A DNA stretch of 9,972 nt from Bacteroidota bacterium (GTDB lineage: Bacteria; Bacteroidota; Ignavibacteria; Ignavibacteriales; Ignavibacteriaceae): positions 1-9,972 of the forward strand of contig JAEXTR010000203.1 in the NCBI GenBank assembly GCA_023406915.1. The letters run 5' to 3'. How positions within the stretch are numbered: the first letter of the stretch is position 1; every line of letters starts with the position of its first letter. A program made the translations under genes and the position numbers. Below, in pieces: positions 1 to 5,326 of the stretch. The notes below the pieces were generated by a model. The model made no database searches. It saw only the letters and a list, made by a program, of their open reading frames with translations, and was not told the DNA's origin.

Positions 1-1038
1 ACCCAACACTCCCAGGTCTTTATCCGTCCGCAGCAATTCGGCAAGCGTTTCGGTGGTGTATAGTGCAACATCAGCCTTTCCACTCCTTACTGCAAGCACC
101 ATCTCTGGTGGACTCCGATACTGAAGCACATTTGCATCAGGAAACTCCTTCATCACATACTTATCATGCACTGAACCCAGGAGAACAGCTATCCTCTTAT
201 CTTTAATATCACTGATTGTCTTCAGTTGTAAACCTGACTTCGTAGCTGAATCAGCCTCGCCCGGAGGTCTCCTGATAATCAGTACCTGAGAATTCTTAAA
301 GTATGTCTTGCTAAAATTAACACTCTTTTTCCGTTCTTCTGTCTCGGACATTCCGGCAATAATCAGGTCTATTTTTCCAGACTGCAGCGCAGGTATGAGT
401 GCTGAAAATTTCATATCCATAAACTCTATCGGACGATTCAGCATCGCCCCGATCCGCCTTGAAAGCTCCCCGTCATGCCCGGTTACACGTTTGTTGGCAT
501 CCACAAAGCAAAACGGTTCACGGGTGGCCCTCGTACCAATCTTTAGTACTTCACCACTGGTTGGCAAATCAATCTGGGGCTCCTCGTAAGGTGACAGATC
601 AGTTTTCAGCCATCTGCGCCTCATATCAGCAAGGGTGCCATTCCTGTGCATCTCATCAATCGCACGGTTTACTTGCTCAAGCAAAGCAGTGCTCTCTTTC
701 CGCACAGCTGCTGCAGTATTCTCATAGTCAACCGGTTCACTCAGCAGCATCAAATCCTTATTATGCTTCACAACATTGTTTGCTGCAGGAAATGCAGTAA
801 TTACTGCATCCAGCTGATTTGATTTCAGCGCTGCAACGGCATCCATAATATCATCAAAGCTTTTTACATCTGCCTTAGGAAAGCGTGTTTTTAGAAGCAG
901 TTCTCCGGTTGTTCCAGTCATCGCACCAACAGATGCGGTTTGGATATCAGCCAGAGAAGTGATCGCTCTTTTCTCGTCACTACATCCGCAGAAGAGAAAA
1001 ACGATAGAGAGAAGTATTGCTGGAAAAATAAGCTTCAT
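1..1038 (-). CDS. Lipoprotein with one half and one complete SBP_bac_3 solute-binding domain (3' end beyond window)
   Basis: The frame is open for 346 codons from the ATG at 1038 to the window edge, so the C-terminus is missing. Residues 1-19 look like a lipoprotein signal peptide (hydrophobic run, then FCGC with Cys19 as the likely lipidated residue). Residues 27-144 match only the second half of an SBP_bac_3 domain: the 'GAMTGTTGE' segment (38-46), 'LDAVI' (76-80) and a typical C-terminal helix ending 'DMRRRWL'. Residues 164-346 match a whole domain from its first strand ('LKIGTRATREPF'), including 'SETEERKKSVNFS' (231-243), where Arg236 is the usual ligand-carboxylate contact. Half-plus-whole receptors of this kind are, as I recall, known in polar amino acid ABC transporters, where a permease can follow. 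A sensor protein is the alternative. The start overlaps the upstream stop as ATGA, with AAAGG at 1046-1050 as ribosome binding site. Family is sure; overall role is not. Confidence 0.85.
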   Translation of the reverse strand, partial: MKLIFPAILLSIVFLFCGCSDEKRAITSLADIQTASVGAMTGTTGELLLKTRFPKADVKSFDDIMDAVAALKSNQLDAVITAFPAANNVVKHNKDLMLLSEPVDYENTAAAVRKESTALLEQVNRAIDEMHRNGTLADMRRRWLKTDLSPYEEPQIDLPTSGEVLKIGTRATREPFCFVDANKRVTGHDGELSRRIGAMLNRPIEFMDMKFSALIPALQSGKIDLIIAGMSETEERKKSVNFSKTYFKNSQVLIIRRPPGEADSATKSGLQLKTISDIKDKRIAVLLGSVHDKYVMKEFPDANVLQYRSPPEMVLAVRSGKADVALYTTETLAELLRTDKDLGVLG

Positions 1039-1490
1039 TGTGAAACCTTTGATGTGCCGGCACTAAGACCTGTGTGAGAAGTTGGGAGTGGCTTGATGAG
1101 TGTCAGTATATTTTTGCCGTCTTTAAATTCATAGACGACTTGTTCCATGAGCTGTTTAATCATCACAATCCCTAATCCACCAGGTTCCCTGCTTTCTGCC
1201 GGAAGAGTAAGGTCACCTTCAATATGTAAGAGTGGATTAAAGGGCTCACCTTCATCCTGAAAGGTGAGGCTGAACTGATTATCATAATGTGCCAATTCAA
1301 TCCAAATCAGACCATTGGATTCAGGATATGCAAAGTTGATAATGTTCACCGCAATTTCTTCAGAGGCGATGAGCAGCTTGAAGCGTTCCTGCTCAGTGAG
1401 GGGTAAAGTTTGGAGTTGCTGCTCAATGAAACCGAGCATAGGTTCCAAGTTTGTCCGGTTTGCAATAAATTCGGCCTTCTGAAAGGTCAT
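1035..1490 (-). CDS. RsbW-like anti-sigma/serine kinase-type ATP-binding protein (HATPase_c_2)
   Basis: This 151-residue cytoplasmic protein has the GHKL ATPase motifs in order: N-box 'EEIAVNIINFAY' (44-55, Asn49 for Mg-ATP), G1 box 'DEGEPFNP' (79-86), and G2 box 'GGLGIVMIKQL' (104-114). A single compact domain of about 140-150 residues is typical of RsbW/SpoIIAB anti-sigma kinases, which phosphorylate a STAS-domain antagonist and release or hold a partner. Neither a STAS protein nor a sigma factor lies inside this window. The frame opens further upstream at a TTG (1574), but the extra 28 residues have no family resemblance. ATG at 1490 is preceded by GAGAG (1496-1500) five bases away, so I chose it. 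The stop overlaps the next gene's start (ATGA), implying translational coupling to the solute-binding lipoprotein. The last 15 or so residues are Ser/Thr-rich and beyond the domain. Confidence 0.88.
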   Translation of the reverse strand: MTFQKAEFIANRTNLEPMLGFIEQQLQTLPLTEQERFKLLIASEEIAVNIINFAYPESNGLIWIELAHYDNQFSLTFQDEGEPFNPLLHIEGDLTLPAESREPGGLGIVMIKQLMEQVVYEFKDGKNILTLIKPLPTSHTGLSAGTSKVSQ

Positions 1491-1495
1491 TGCAG

Positions 1496-1500
1496 CTCTC
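1496..1500 (-). promoter_or_regulatory. Ribosome binding site that decides the RsbW-like start
   Basis: Read on the minus strand this is GAGAG, followed by a five-base spacer and ATG at 1490. No comparable purine run precedes the upstream TTG at 1574, which favours the shorter 151-residue protein. Confidence 0.5.
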
Positions 1501-1645
1501 ACATTTCCGTTGCAGCCGGTTGAGTACGCGCCTGAATCTCGTTTCGGGATAATTTTGACACAGTGGCAGTACAACCGGTGCGTGTTATCGTTAGTGCCTG
1601 GATAAACAGCTTTTTCGAAACTGATTGCATTAATATAGTAAAAAG

Positions 1646-1698
1646 TTTTCTTTGTTACTGCACATCAGTTTTCTTAATCTAGATTAAGAAATTTTCTT
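1646..1698. repeat. Three TTTTCTT direct repeats at exact 23-bp spacing
   Basis: TTTTCTT occurs at 1646-1652, 1669-1675 and 1692-1698. The first and third continue similarly (TGTTA and GTTA), while the middle copy forms the left edge of the palindrome at 1670-1691. A spacing of 23 bp is close to two helical turns, so a cooperative regulator could read all copies from one face. The region is AT-rich, so chance is not excluded. Confidence 0.5.
1670..1691. promoter_or_regulatory. Perfect 22-bp palindrome, candidate operator
   Basis: The left half TTTCTTAATCT is followed without spacer by its exact reverse complement AGATTAAGAAA, centred between 1680 and 1681. The centre lies about 105 bases upstream of the YceI ATG and about 190 from the RsbW-like ATG, between divergent genes. 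The zero-loop symmetry suits a homodimeric regulator (MarR, TetR or similar) better than an RNA hairpin, and no T-tract fits a terminator. The regulator is unknown. Confidence 0.6.
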
Positions 1699-1734
1699 GT
1701 TATGGTTTAATGGAAACCTCTCACCTCATGGGTA

Positions 1735-1763
1735 TGTTTCAATTATAAGTTTTCAAATATAAT
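1735..1763 (+). promoter_or_regulatory. Possible promoter for the YceI gene
   Basis: A consensus-like TATAAT lies at 1758-1763. The hexamer 17 bases upstream (TGTTTC, 1735-1740) is a poor -35. Transcription would begin near 1770, leaving a very short leader that still includes the AAAAGGAA ribosome binding region (about 1772-1779). In this AT-rich stretch the match could be accidental. Confidence 0.35.
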
Positions 1764-1784
1764 TCAATAAAAAAAGGAACTACT

Positions 1785-2315
1785 ATGGCTAAGACAATTT
1801 GGACTATCGACCCAACTCACTCCGAAATAGGATTCAAAGTAAAACACATGATGTTTACCAATGTATCCGGTAAATTTTCTCAGTTTGAGGCTTCCATCGA
1901 AAGCGATGAGGATAACTTTGAAACTGCTTCCATTCAGTTTAAGGCAAATGTTGCAAGTATTGATACCGCAAATGGTGACAGAAATAACCACTTGCGCGGC
2001 ACCGATTTCTTTGATGTCGAAAAATTCCCGGTCCTCTCTTTCGCATCAGAGTCTGTCAAAAAAATTAGCACTGATTCCTATCAGGTCACCGGGGACTTCA
2101 CCATTAAGGACGTTACAAAAAAAATCACTTTGAATGCAGAGTATAGTGGCCTGATGAAGGATCCCTGGGGAAACACCAGAGCGGGATTCTCCCTTTCCGG
2201 CGCCATTAACAGAAAAGAATTCGGTCTTACCTGGAATGCCGCTCTCGAAACAGGAGGTGTTCTTGTGGGCGAAGAAGTAAAATTGCTTTGCGAAATTCAG
2301 CTAATTAAACAATAG
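1785..2315 (+). CDS. YceI-family isoprenoid/lipid-binding protein
   Basis: The 176-residue protein carries the YceI pattern along its whole length: 'WTIDPTHSEIGFKVKHM' (6-22), 'VSGKFSQFEA' (27-36), 'SIDTANGDRNNHLRGTDFFD' (58-77), 'FPVLSFAS' (81-88), 'VTGDFTIKDVTKKITL' (101-116), and 'DPWGNTRAGF...INRKEFGLTWN' (126-151). The family forms an elongated lipocalin-like beta-barrel that binds polyisoprenoid or other long amphiphilic molecules, and its physiological role is often unclear. There is no signal peptide here, so the protein is probably cytoplasmic, unlike E. coli periplasmic YceI. The start is fixed by a purine-rich AAAAGGAA a few bases upstream. It is a single-gene unit, with a structured control region before it and an intrinsic terminator directly after. 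YceI genes are often stress- or redox-regulated, which would fit the palindromic operator candidate, but this is inference. Confidence 0.93.
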   Translation: MAKTIWTIDPTHSEIGFKVKHMMFTNVSGKFSQFEASIESDEDNFETASIQFKANVASIDTANGDRNNHLRGTDFFDVEKFPVLSFASESVKKISTDSYQVTGDFTIKDVTKKITLNAEYSGLMKDPWGNTRAGFSLSGAINRKEFGLTWNAALETGGVLVGEEVKLLCEIQLIKQ

Positions 2316-2328
2316 CTTACCTCAGTAC

Positions 2329-2365
2329 AATACACCAGCTGCCTTAGGGTGGCTGGTGTATTTTT
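2329..2365 (+). terminator. Intrinsic terminator after the YceI gene
   Basis: The arms 2329-2339 (AATACACCAGC) and 2352-2362 (GCTGGTGTATT) pair perfectly over 11 bp. Two G-T wobbles and two G-C pairs extend the stem to a TTAG loop. A T-run (2361-2365) follows the GC-rich part. It starts 13 bases after the YceI stop. Confidence 0.9.
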
Positions 2366-2375
2366 ATCCTGAATC

Positions 2376-2416
2376 TTCTTTTTCTACATTACACCATTCT
2401 TTTTTCCACATTACCA
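2376..2416. repeat. Two adjacent imperfect ~20-bp direct repeats upstream of the lipocalin gene
   Basis: The units 2376-2396 and 2397-2416 abut each other and share TTCTTTTT near their start and ACATTAC near their end, differing by a few substitutions and a single-base length change. They lie 8 bases upstream of the lipocalin ATG, in pyrimidine-rich sequence where a promoter and leader would be expected. Function is unknown. Confidence 0.5.
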
Positions 2417-2424
2417 TACGTATC

Positions 2425-2958
2425 ATGAATAATCCCAAAATACATCTTTTAATCATTACCATTGCAACATTGATTTTTGCCGGCTGCGCAAAAAATTACC
2501 CGTATCTTGAAACTGTTCAAAGTGTTGATTTGAACAGGTATATGGGCACATGGTATGAGGTCGCCTCACTGCCTAACAGTTTTCAGGAGGGATGTAACTG
2601 CTCAAAGGCAGAATATACGCTGGTTGATGACGAAGTAAAAGTGCTAAACACTTGCAGAAAAGACTCACTGAATGGTGAACTGGACGATGCAGAAGGAACT
2701 GCCACCATTGTGGAAGGTAGTAATAATGCAAAACTGAAAGTCTCTTTTTTCTGGCCGTTCAAAGGGGACTATTGGATTATCGACCTTGCTGAGGATTACA
2801 GCTATGCCGTTGTTGGCACTCCGAGCAGAAAATACCTGTGGGTACTGAGCAGAACAAAAACCTTGCCTGACAGTATCTACTCTACGATTTTACAAAGGGC
2901 TGGCGCAAAGGGGTTTGATACATCAAATGTACGGAAGACAACCCAGGAGTGTCCCTGA
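2425..2958 (+). CDS. blc: Bacterial lipocalin, outer-membrane lipoprotein (Blc type)
   Basis: The 177-residue protein starts with a lipoprotein signal peptide ending in the lipobox IFAGC (Cys21). The mature part shows all Blc lipocalin signatures: 'RYMGTWYEVASLPNSFQ' (38-54), the GxW motif of the first strand; 'VLNTC' (73-77); 'LKVSFFWPFKGDYWIIDL' (104-121); and 'YAVVGTPSRKYLWVLSR' (127-143), followed by the C-terminal helix and 'TTQ'. Blc proteins bind lysophospholipids or fatty acids at the outer membrane and are typically envelope-stress genes. Cys57, Cys59, Cys77 and Cys176 could form disulfides. An in-frame GTG at 2356 lies within the preceding terminator stem and would add a non-signal-like N-terminus, so I chose ATG 2425. 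No Shine-Dalgarno sequence is visible. The gene stands alone between the YceI terminator and the promoter at 3000, and I saw no terminator of its own. Confidence 0.92.
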   Translation: MNNPKIHLLIITIATLIFAGCAKNYPYLETVQSVDLNRYMGTWYEVASLPNSFQEGCNCSKAEYTLVDDEVKVLNTCRKDSLNGELDDAEGTATIVEGSNNAKLKVSFFWPFKGDYWIIDLAEDYSYAVVGTPSRKYLWVLSRTKTLPDSIYSTILQRAGAKGFDTSNVRKTTQECP

Positions 2959-2999
2959 TATTTCATAAAAAGTATTTTTGTTAAATATTAGTCTTTCTA

Positions 3000-3028
3000 T
3001 TGACAAAATGGGAAATTGATTCTATTTT
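3000..3028 (+). promoter_or_regulatory. Sigma70-type promoter of the Fn3/spoIID/maf/flippase/icd unit
   Basis: A perfect TTGACA (3000-3005) is followed after 17 bases by TATTTT (3023-3028). The expected transcription start is around 3034-3036, at the ATG of the next gene (3035), so the first message could be leaderless. It fits that no Shine-Dalgarno sequence precedes that ATG. Confidence 0.65.
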
Positions 3029-3034
3029 GCAACT

Positions 3035-3430
3035 ATGAAAGTCAAAATTATAGCTGTAGTATGTCTTTTTGCTATCGCAACTGCGTTTGCCAGTGCGTTT
3101 CTGGATTTTTTCCAGGCTAAAAGCGAAAATGGCGTCATTAAACTGGAATGGAAAACCGGTGAAGAAAAAAATCTGAAAGAGTTTCAGATTGAACGTCGCA
3201 CCGTGAACAGCCAGTTTATTCCTATTGCTGCTATTTCCCCAAAGGGCTCAAATTCCTACTATATTTTCCAGGATGAAAACGCCCTGAAACCAACCGATCA
3301 AATTTATGTGTACCGCATCAGAATTGTTGAAAGTGACGGCAGTTACCAATTGTCCCGGGAAGTCACTGTCAATAGCAGCGTAAGTGGTATTAAAAGAACC
3401 TGGGGCAGCATCAAAGCGATGTTCAGGTGA
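3035..3430 (+). CDS. Small secreted protein with fibronectin III-like fold and basic C-terminal tail
   Basis: The 131-residue product has a Sec signal peptide (MKVKIIAVVC..., with AFA at 17-19 or ASA at 19-21 as cleavage site). The mature part resembles a single Fn3-like beta-sandwich of the kind common in surface proteins of Bacteroidota relatives: 'GVIKLEWKTGEEKNLKEFQIERR' spans 33-55, and 'YYIFQDE' (75-81) leads into 'YVYRIRIVESDGS' (91-103) and 'LSREVTV' (106-112). Residues 117-131 form a separate basic tail with one Trp (SGIKRTWGSIKAMFR). No enzymatic motif is visible. It is the first gene of the unit and overlaps the SpoIID-domain gene by four bases (GTGA), so the two are probably made in concert and may act together at the envelope. 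The precise function is unknown. Confidence 0.75.
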   Translation: MKVKIIAVVCLFAIATAFASAFLDFFQAKSENGVIKLEWKTGEEKNLKEFQIERRTVNSQFIPIAAISPKGSNSYYIFQDENALKPTDQIYVYRIRIVESDGSYQLSREVTVNSSVSGIKRTWGSIKAMFR

Positions 3431-4752
3431 TCCCTGCACCTTATCCCGCATCAAGTTTTAATCATTCACTCCTCTCTGCTCTCATCCTAGCTATCATTAT
3501 ATCCTTTTCTGCGTGTACTTCTCCCGGCAGATTCGAAGAAGAACACGAGGAAAATAACGATGCAAATCCCCGGTTTGATAAACCCGTTGATGATTCCAAA
3601 CCTGACATAAAAAAAGATGAACGTTTGGAACTCACTTCCAATATTTCGGTGCGTGTTTTGATTGCGGAACAGGAATCATTCGTTGAGCTTTTCCTCCCCC
3701 CATGCAAAATACTGGCAAAGGATGAGATCATTTTCAGCACTGAGGAACCACTCTCAATCCGTTTTGGTAATACACAGGGTATCATTCGCTTCAAGGTCGG
3801 GGGCAATTCTTTCAGCGCCGCAATGGCTGATATCGTACCCACAAACCAAAACCTCCTGCGATATAAAAAAACAGAATATCGCGGGACATTCAGACTGTAT
3901 CCTTCAAATAGAAATATAGCGCTCATTAATATAGTTGATCTTGAATCGTATGTGTGTGGTGTAGTACCAAGAGAAATGGGAATGGGCTGGGCTGGCAAAG
4001 TCACTCCTGCTCAGGAGGTAGCTGCAATCTGCGCAAGATCGTACGCACTCTATAAGAAAAATCTGAATCATCCTTACTTTGATCTCTACCAGGATACACG
4101 TGACCAGGTGTATGGTGGTGCCACCGCAGAAAACCCCTCTGATAATGAAGCAGTCCACCGCACATTTGGTATGGTATTGACCTACAAGGAAGAACCCATC
4201 GCCGCTCTTTACCATTCCTCATGCGGAGGATTCACCGAGGATGGTCCTGCCGTGTATGGCAAAAATCGGTTCGAGTATCTGCAGGGAGTGCAGGATGGCG
4301 ATCCCCCAAACTGCTCCGGAGCAAGAAATTTTGAATGGAAGGAGTCCTTTACAGCAGAAACCGTAACTAAGACTCTGAAGAATAATAATCTCATTCCGTC
4401 AAAGGCAGAAAACATAAAAGAGTTTTCCGTTGAGGAGACATTCACAAGTGGCAGAGTCAGGAAAGTGAGAGTCACCTATGAGGAAACGGGCACCGTTATT
4501 GTGAATGGTTCAAAAATTCGTTCAATTTTTAAACAGCGCAGTGGTGAAATGCTCAGGAGCTCCTTCTTTACTCTGGATTCTGAAACAAATGAGGGATATA
4601 TTTCAATAGTGAAATTTTCCGGAAAAGGATATGGTCACGGTCTTGGGCTCTGCCAGCACGGAGCAATGAAGCTTTCCCGTGACGGCACCCCGGCTGAAGA
4701 AATCCTGAAGTTCTATTACCCCAAAACTGATCTGATTCAACTCTATGAGTAA
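3427..4752 (+). CDS. SpoIID/LytB-domain lipoprotein, probable peptidoglycan-acting enzyme
   Basis: The 441-residue protein begins at a GTG overlapping the preceding stop. The only upstream open codons in frame lack a usual start. A hydrophobic segment ends in SFSAC (Cys30), a probable lipobox, followed by an acidic linker (36-66). The SpoIID domain spans about 150-440: 'YRGTFRLY' (151-158), 'LESYVCGVVPREM' (172-184, with Glu183 in the position of the catalytic acid of SpoIID), 'ARSYAL' (203-208), 'YHSSCGGFTEDG' (262-273), and 'GKGYGHGLGLCQHGAM' (399-414). In spore formers SpoIID is a lytic transglycosylase acting on denuded glycan strands. Homologues in non-sporulating bacteria are attributed to wall turnover or division, which I infer here. 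The N-terminal 70-140 region resembles the beta-rich segment usually preceding the domain. It overlaps maf by eight bases. Confidence 0.88.
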   Translation: MIPAPYPASSFNHSLLSALILAIIISFSACTSPGRFEEEHEENNDANPRFDKPVDDSKPDIKKDERLELTSNISVRVLIAEQESFVELFLPPCKILAKDEIIFSTEEPLSIRFGNTQGIIRFKVGGNSFSAAMADIVPTNQNLLRYKKTEYRGTFRLYPSNRNIALINIVDLESYVCGVVPREMGMGWAGKVTPAQEVAAICARSYALYKKNLNHPYFDLYQDTRDQVYGGATAENPSDNEAVHRTFGMVLTYKEEPIAALYHSSCGGFTEDGPAVYGKNRFEYLQGVQDGDPPNCSGARNFEWKESFTAETVTKTLKNNNLIPSKAENIKEFSVEETFTSGRVRKVRVTYEETGTVIVNGSKIRSIFKQRSGEMLRSSFFTLDSETNEGYISIVKFSGKGYGHGLGLCQHGAMKLSRDGTPAEEILKFYYPKTDLIQLYE

Positions 4753-5323
4753 ATTCGAAGTGCCGGTCTATCTGGCATCTAAATCGCCGAGGAGGAAAAA
4801 GCTCCTCATGCAGATAAATGTTCCCATCACCCTGTTACCGGTAGATACAGAGGAAGAAGTCCATCCCGGCGAAAAACCTGGGAAGGCAGTTCTGAGAATA
4901 GCTATGGAAAAACTCGAAGCAGCGGAGAAAAAAGCAGATGATGGGATTATCATTACTGCAGATACGGTTGTAGTACTTGATGGCAGGATTATCGGAAAGC
5001 CTTCCGATCCGGCTGATGCGATAAGGATTTTGAAAGAACTGAGCAGCAACACTCACACCGTGTATACTGGATTTTGTGTAAAAAACAGTTTATCCGGTGC
5101 CCTCATCCACGACTACGTTAAAACCCGCGTAAAATTCAGAACCCTGAGTGATGAAGAGATAGTCGAATACGTTAATACCGGCAGCCCTCTGGATAAGGCT
5201 GGATCCTACGGAATTCAGGATGATTACGGCGCAGTGTTCGTTGAAAAAATATCTGGCTGTTATTATAATGTAGTGGGTCTGCCAGTCTCCAAAGTGTATT
5301 CTGCCCTCCTGAGTGTGCGGTAG
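4745..5323 (+). CDS. maf: Maf-family nucleoside triphosphate pyrophosphatase
   Basis: The 192-residue protein is a full-length Maf/HAM1-like enzyme. It has the N-terminal 'LASKSPRRKKLL' substrate loop (10-21), 'TADTVV' (71-76, Asp73 as the conserved catalytic acid), 'IGKP' (83-86), 'HTVYTGF' (104-110), 'KAGSYGIQDDYGAVFVEKI' (151-169) and 'YYNVVGLP' (173-180). Maf proteins hydrolyse non-canonical or pyrimidine nucleoside triphosphates to the monophosphate plus pyrophosphate. The 'KAGSYGIQ' form suggests the YhdE-like dTTPase/UTPase branch, although the exact substrate cannot be read from sequence. Overexpression of Maf arrests septation in Bacillus. The ATG at 4745 lies inside the end of the SpoIID-domain gene (eight-base overlap), with no separate ribosome binding site, so translation is probably coupled. 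The flippase-like gene follows after three bases. Confidence 0.94.
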   Translation: MSKFEVPVYLASKSPRRKKLLMQINVPITLLPVDTEEEVHPGEKPGKAVLRIAMEKLEAAEKKADDGIIITADTVVVLDGRIIGKPSDPADAIRILKELSSNTHTVYTGFCVKNSLSGALIHDYVKTRVKFRTLSDEEIVEYVNTGSPLDKAGSYGIQDDYGAVFVEKISGCYYNVVGLPVSKVYSALLSVR

Positions 5324-5326
5324 TCC

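Larger units (their letters stand above)
1491..1784. other. Divergent intergenic control region
   Basis: This 294-base gap separates the minus-strand RsbW-like/receptor operon from the plus-strand YceI gene, so it should hold promoters for both. It contains a perfect 22-bp palindrome (1670-1691), three 23-bp-spaced TTTTCTT copies (1646-1698), and a TATAAT box at 1758-1763. The 1600-1700 part is AT-rich. I found no convincing paired -35/-10 for the minus-strand operon. I see no ORF with coding character here, only the unlikely TTG extension of the RsbW-like gene and a minus-strand frame that is mainly the shadow of the YceI gene. Confidence 0.7.

Noticed and set aside
308..800. Two plus-strand reading frames opposite the solute-binding gene
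   Set aside because: They overlap a minus-strand frame with clear SBP_bac_3 motifs and have no family resemblance or ribosome binding site.
1491..1574. N-terminal extension of the RsbW-like gene from a TTG codon at 1574
   Set aside because: The added 28 residues do not resemble the family, and ATG 1490 has a ribosome binding site and gives the usual family length.
1670..1691. Palindrome as an intrinsic terminator
   Set aside because: It has no loop, no GC-rich stem and no following T-tract, and it lies upstream of both divergent genes.
1764..1991. Minus-strand small frame opposite the YceI start
   Set aside because: It is mostly antisense to YceI codons, with no signal and no recognisable domain.
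2356..2424. Longer lipocalin starting at GTG 2356
   Set aside because: This start lies in the YceI terminator stem and would bury the lipoprotein signal peptide behind 23 unlikely residues.
3462..4004. 180-codon minus-strand frame opposite the SpoIID-domain gene
   Set aside because: It is the shadow of a well-supported plus-strand gene, rich in Ser/Leu with no motifs.
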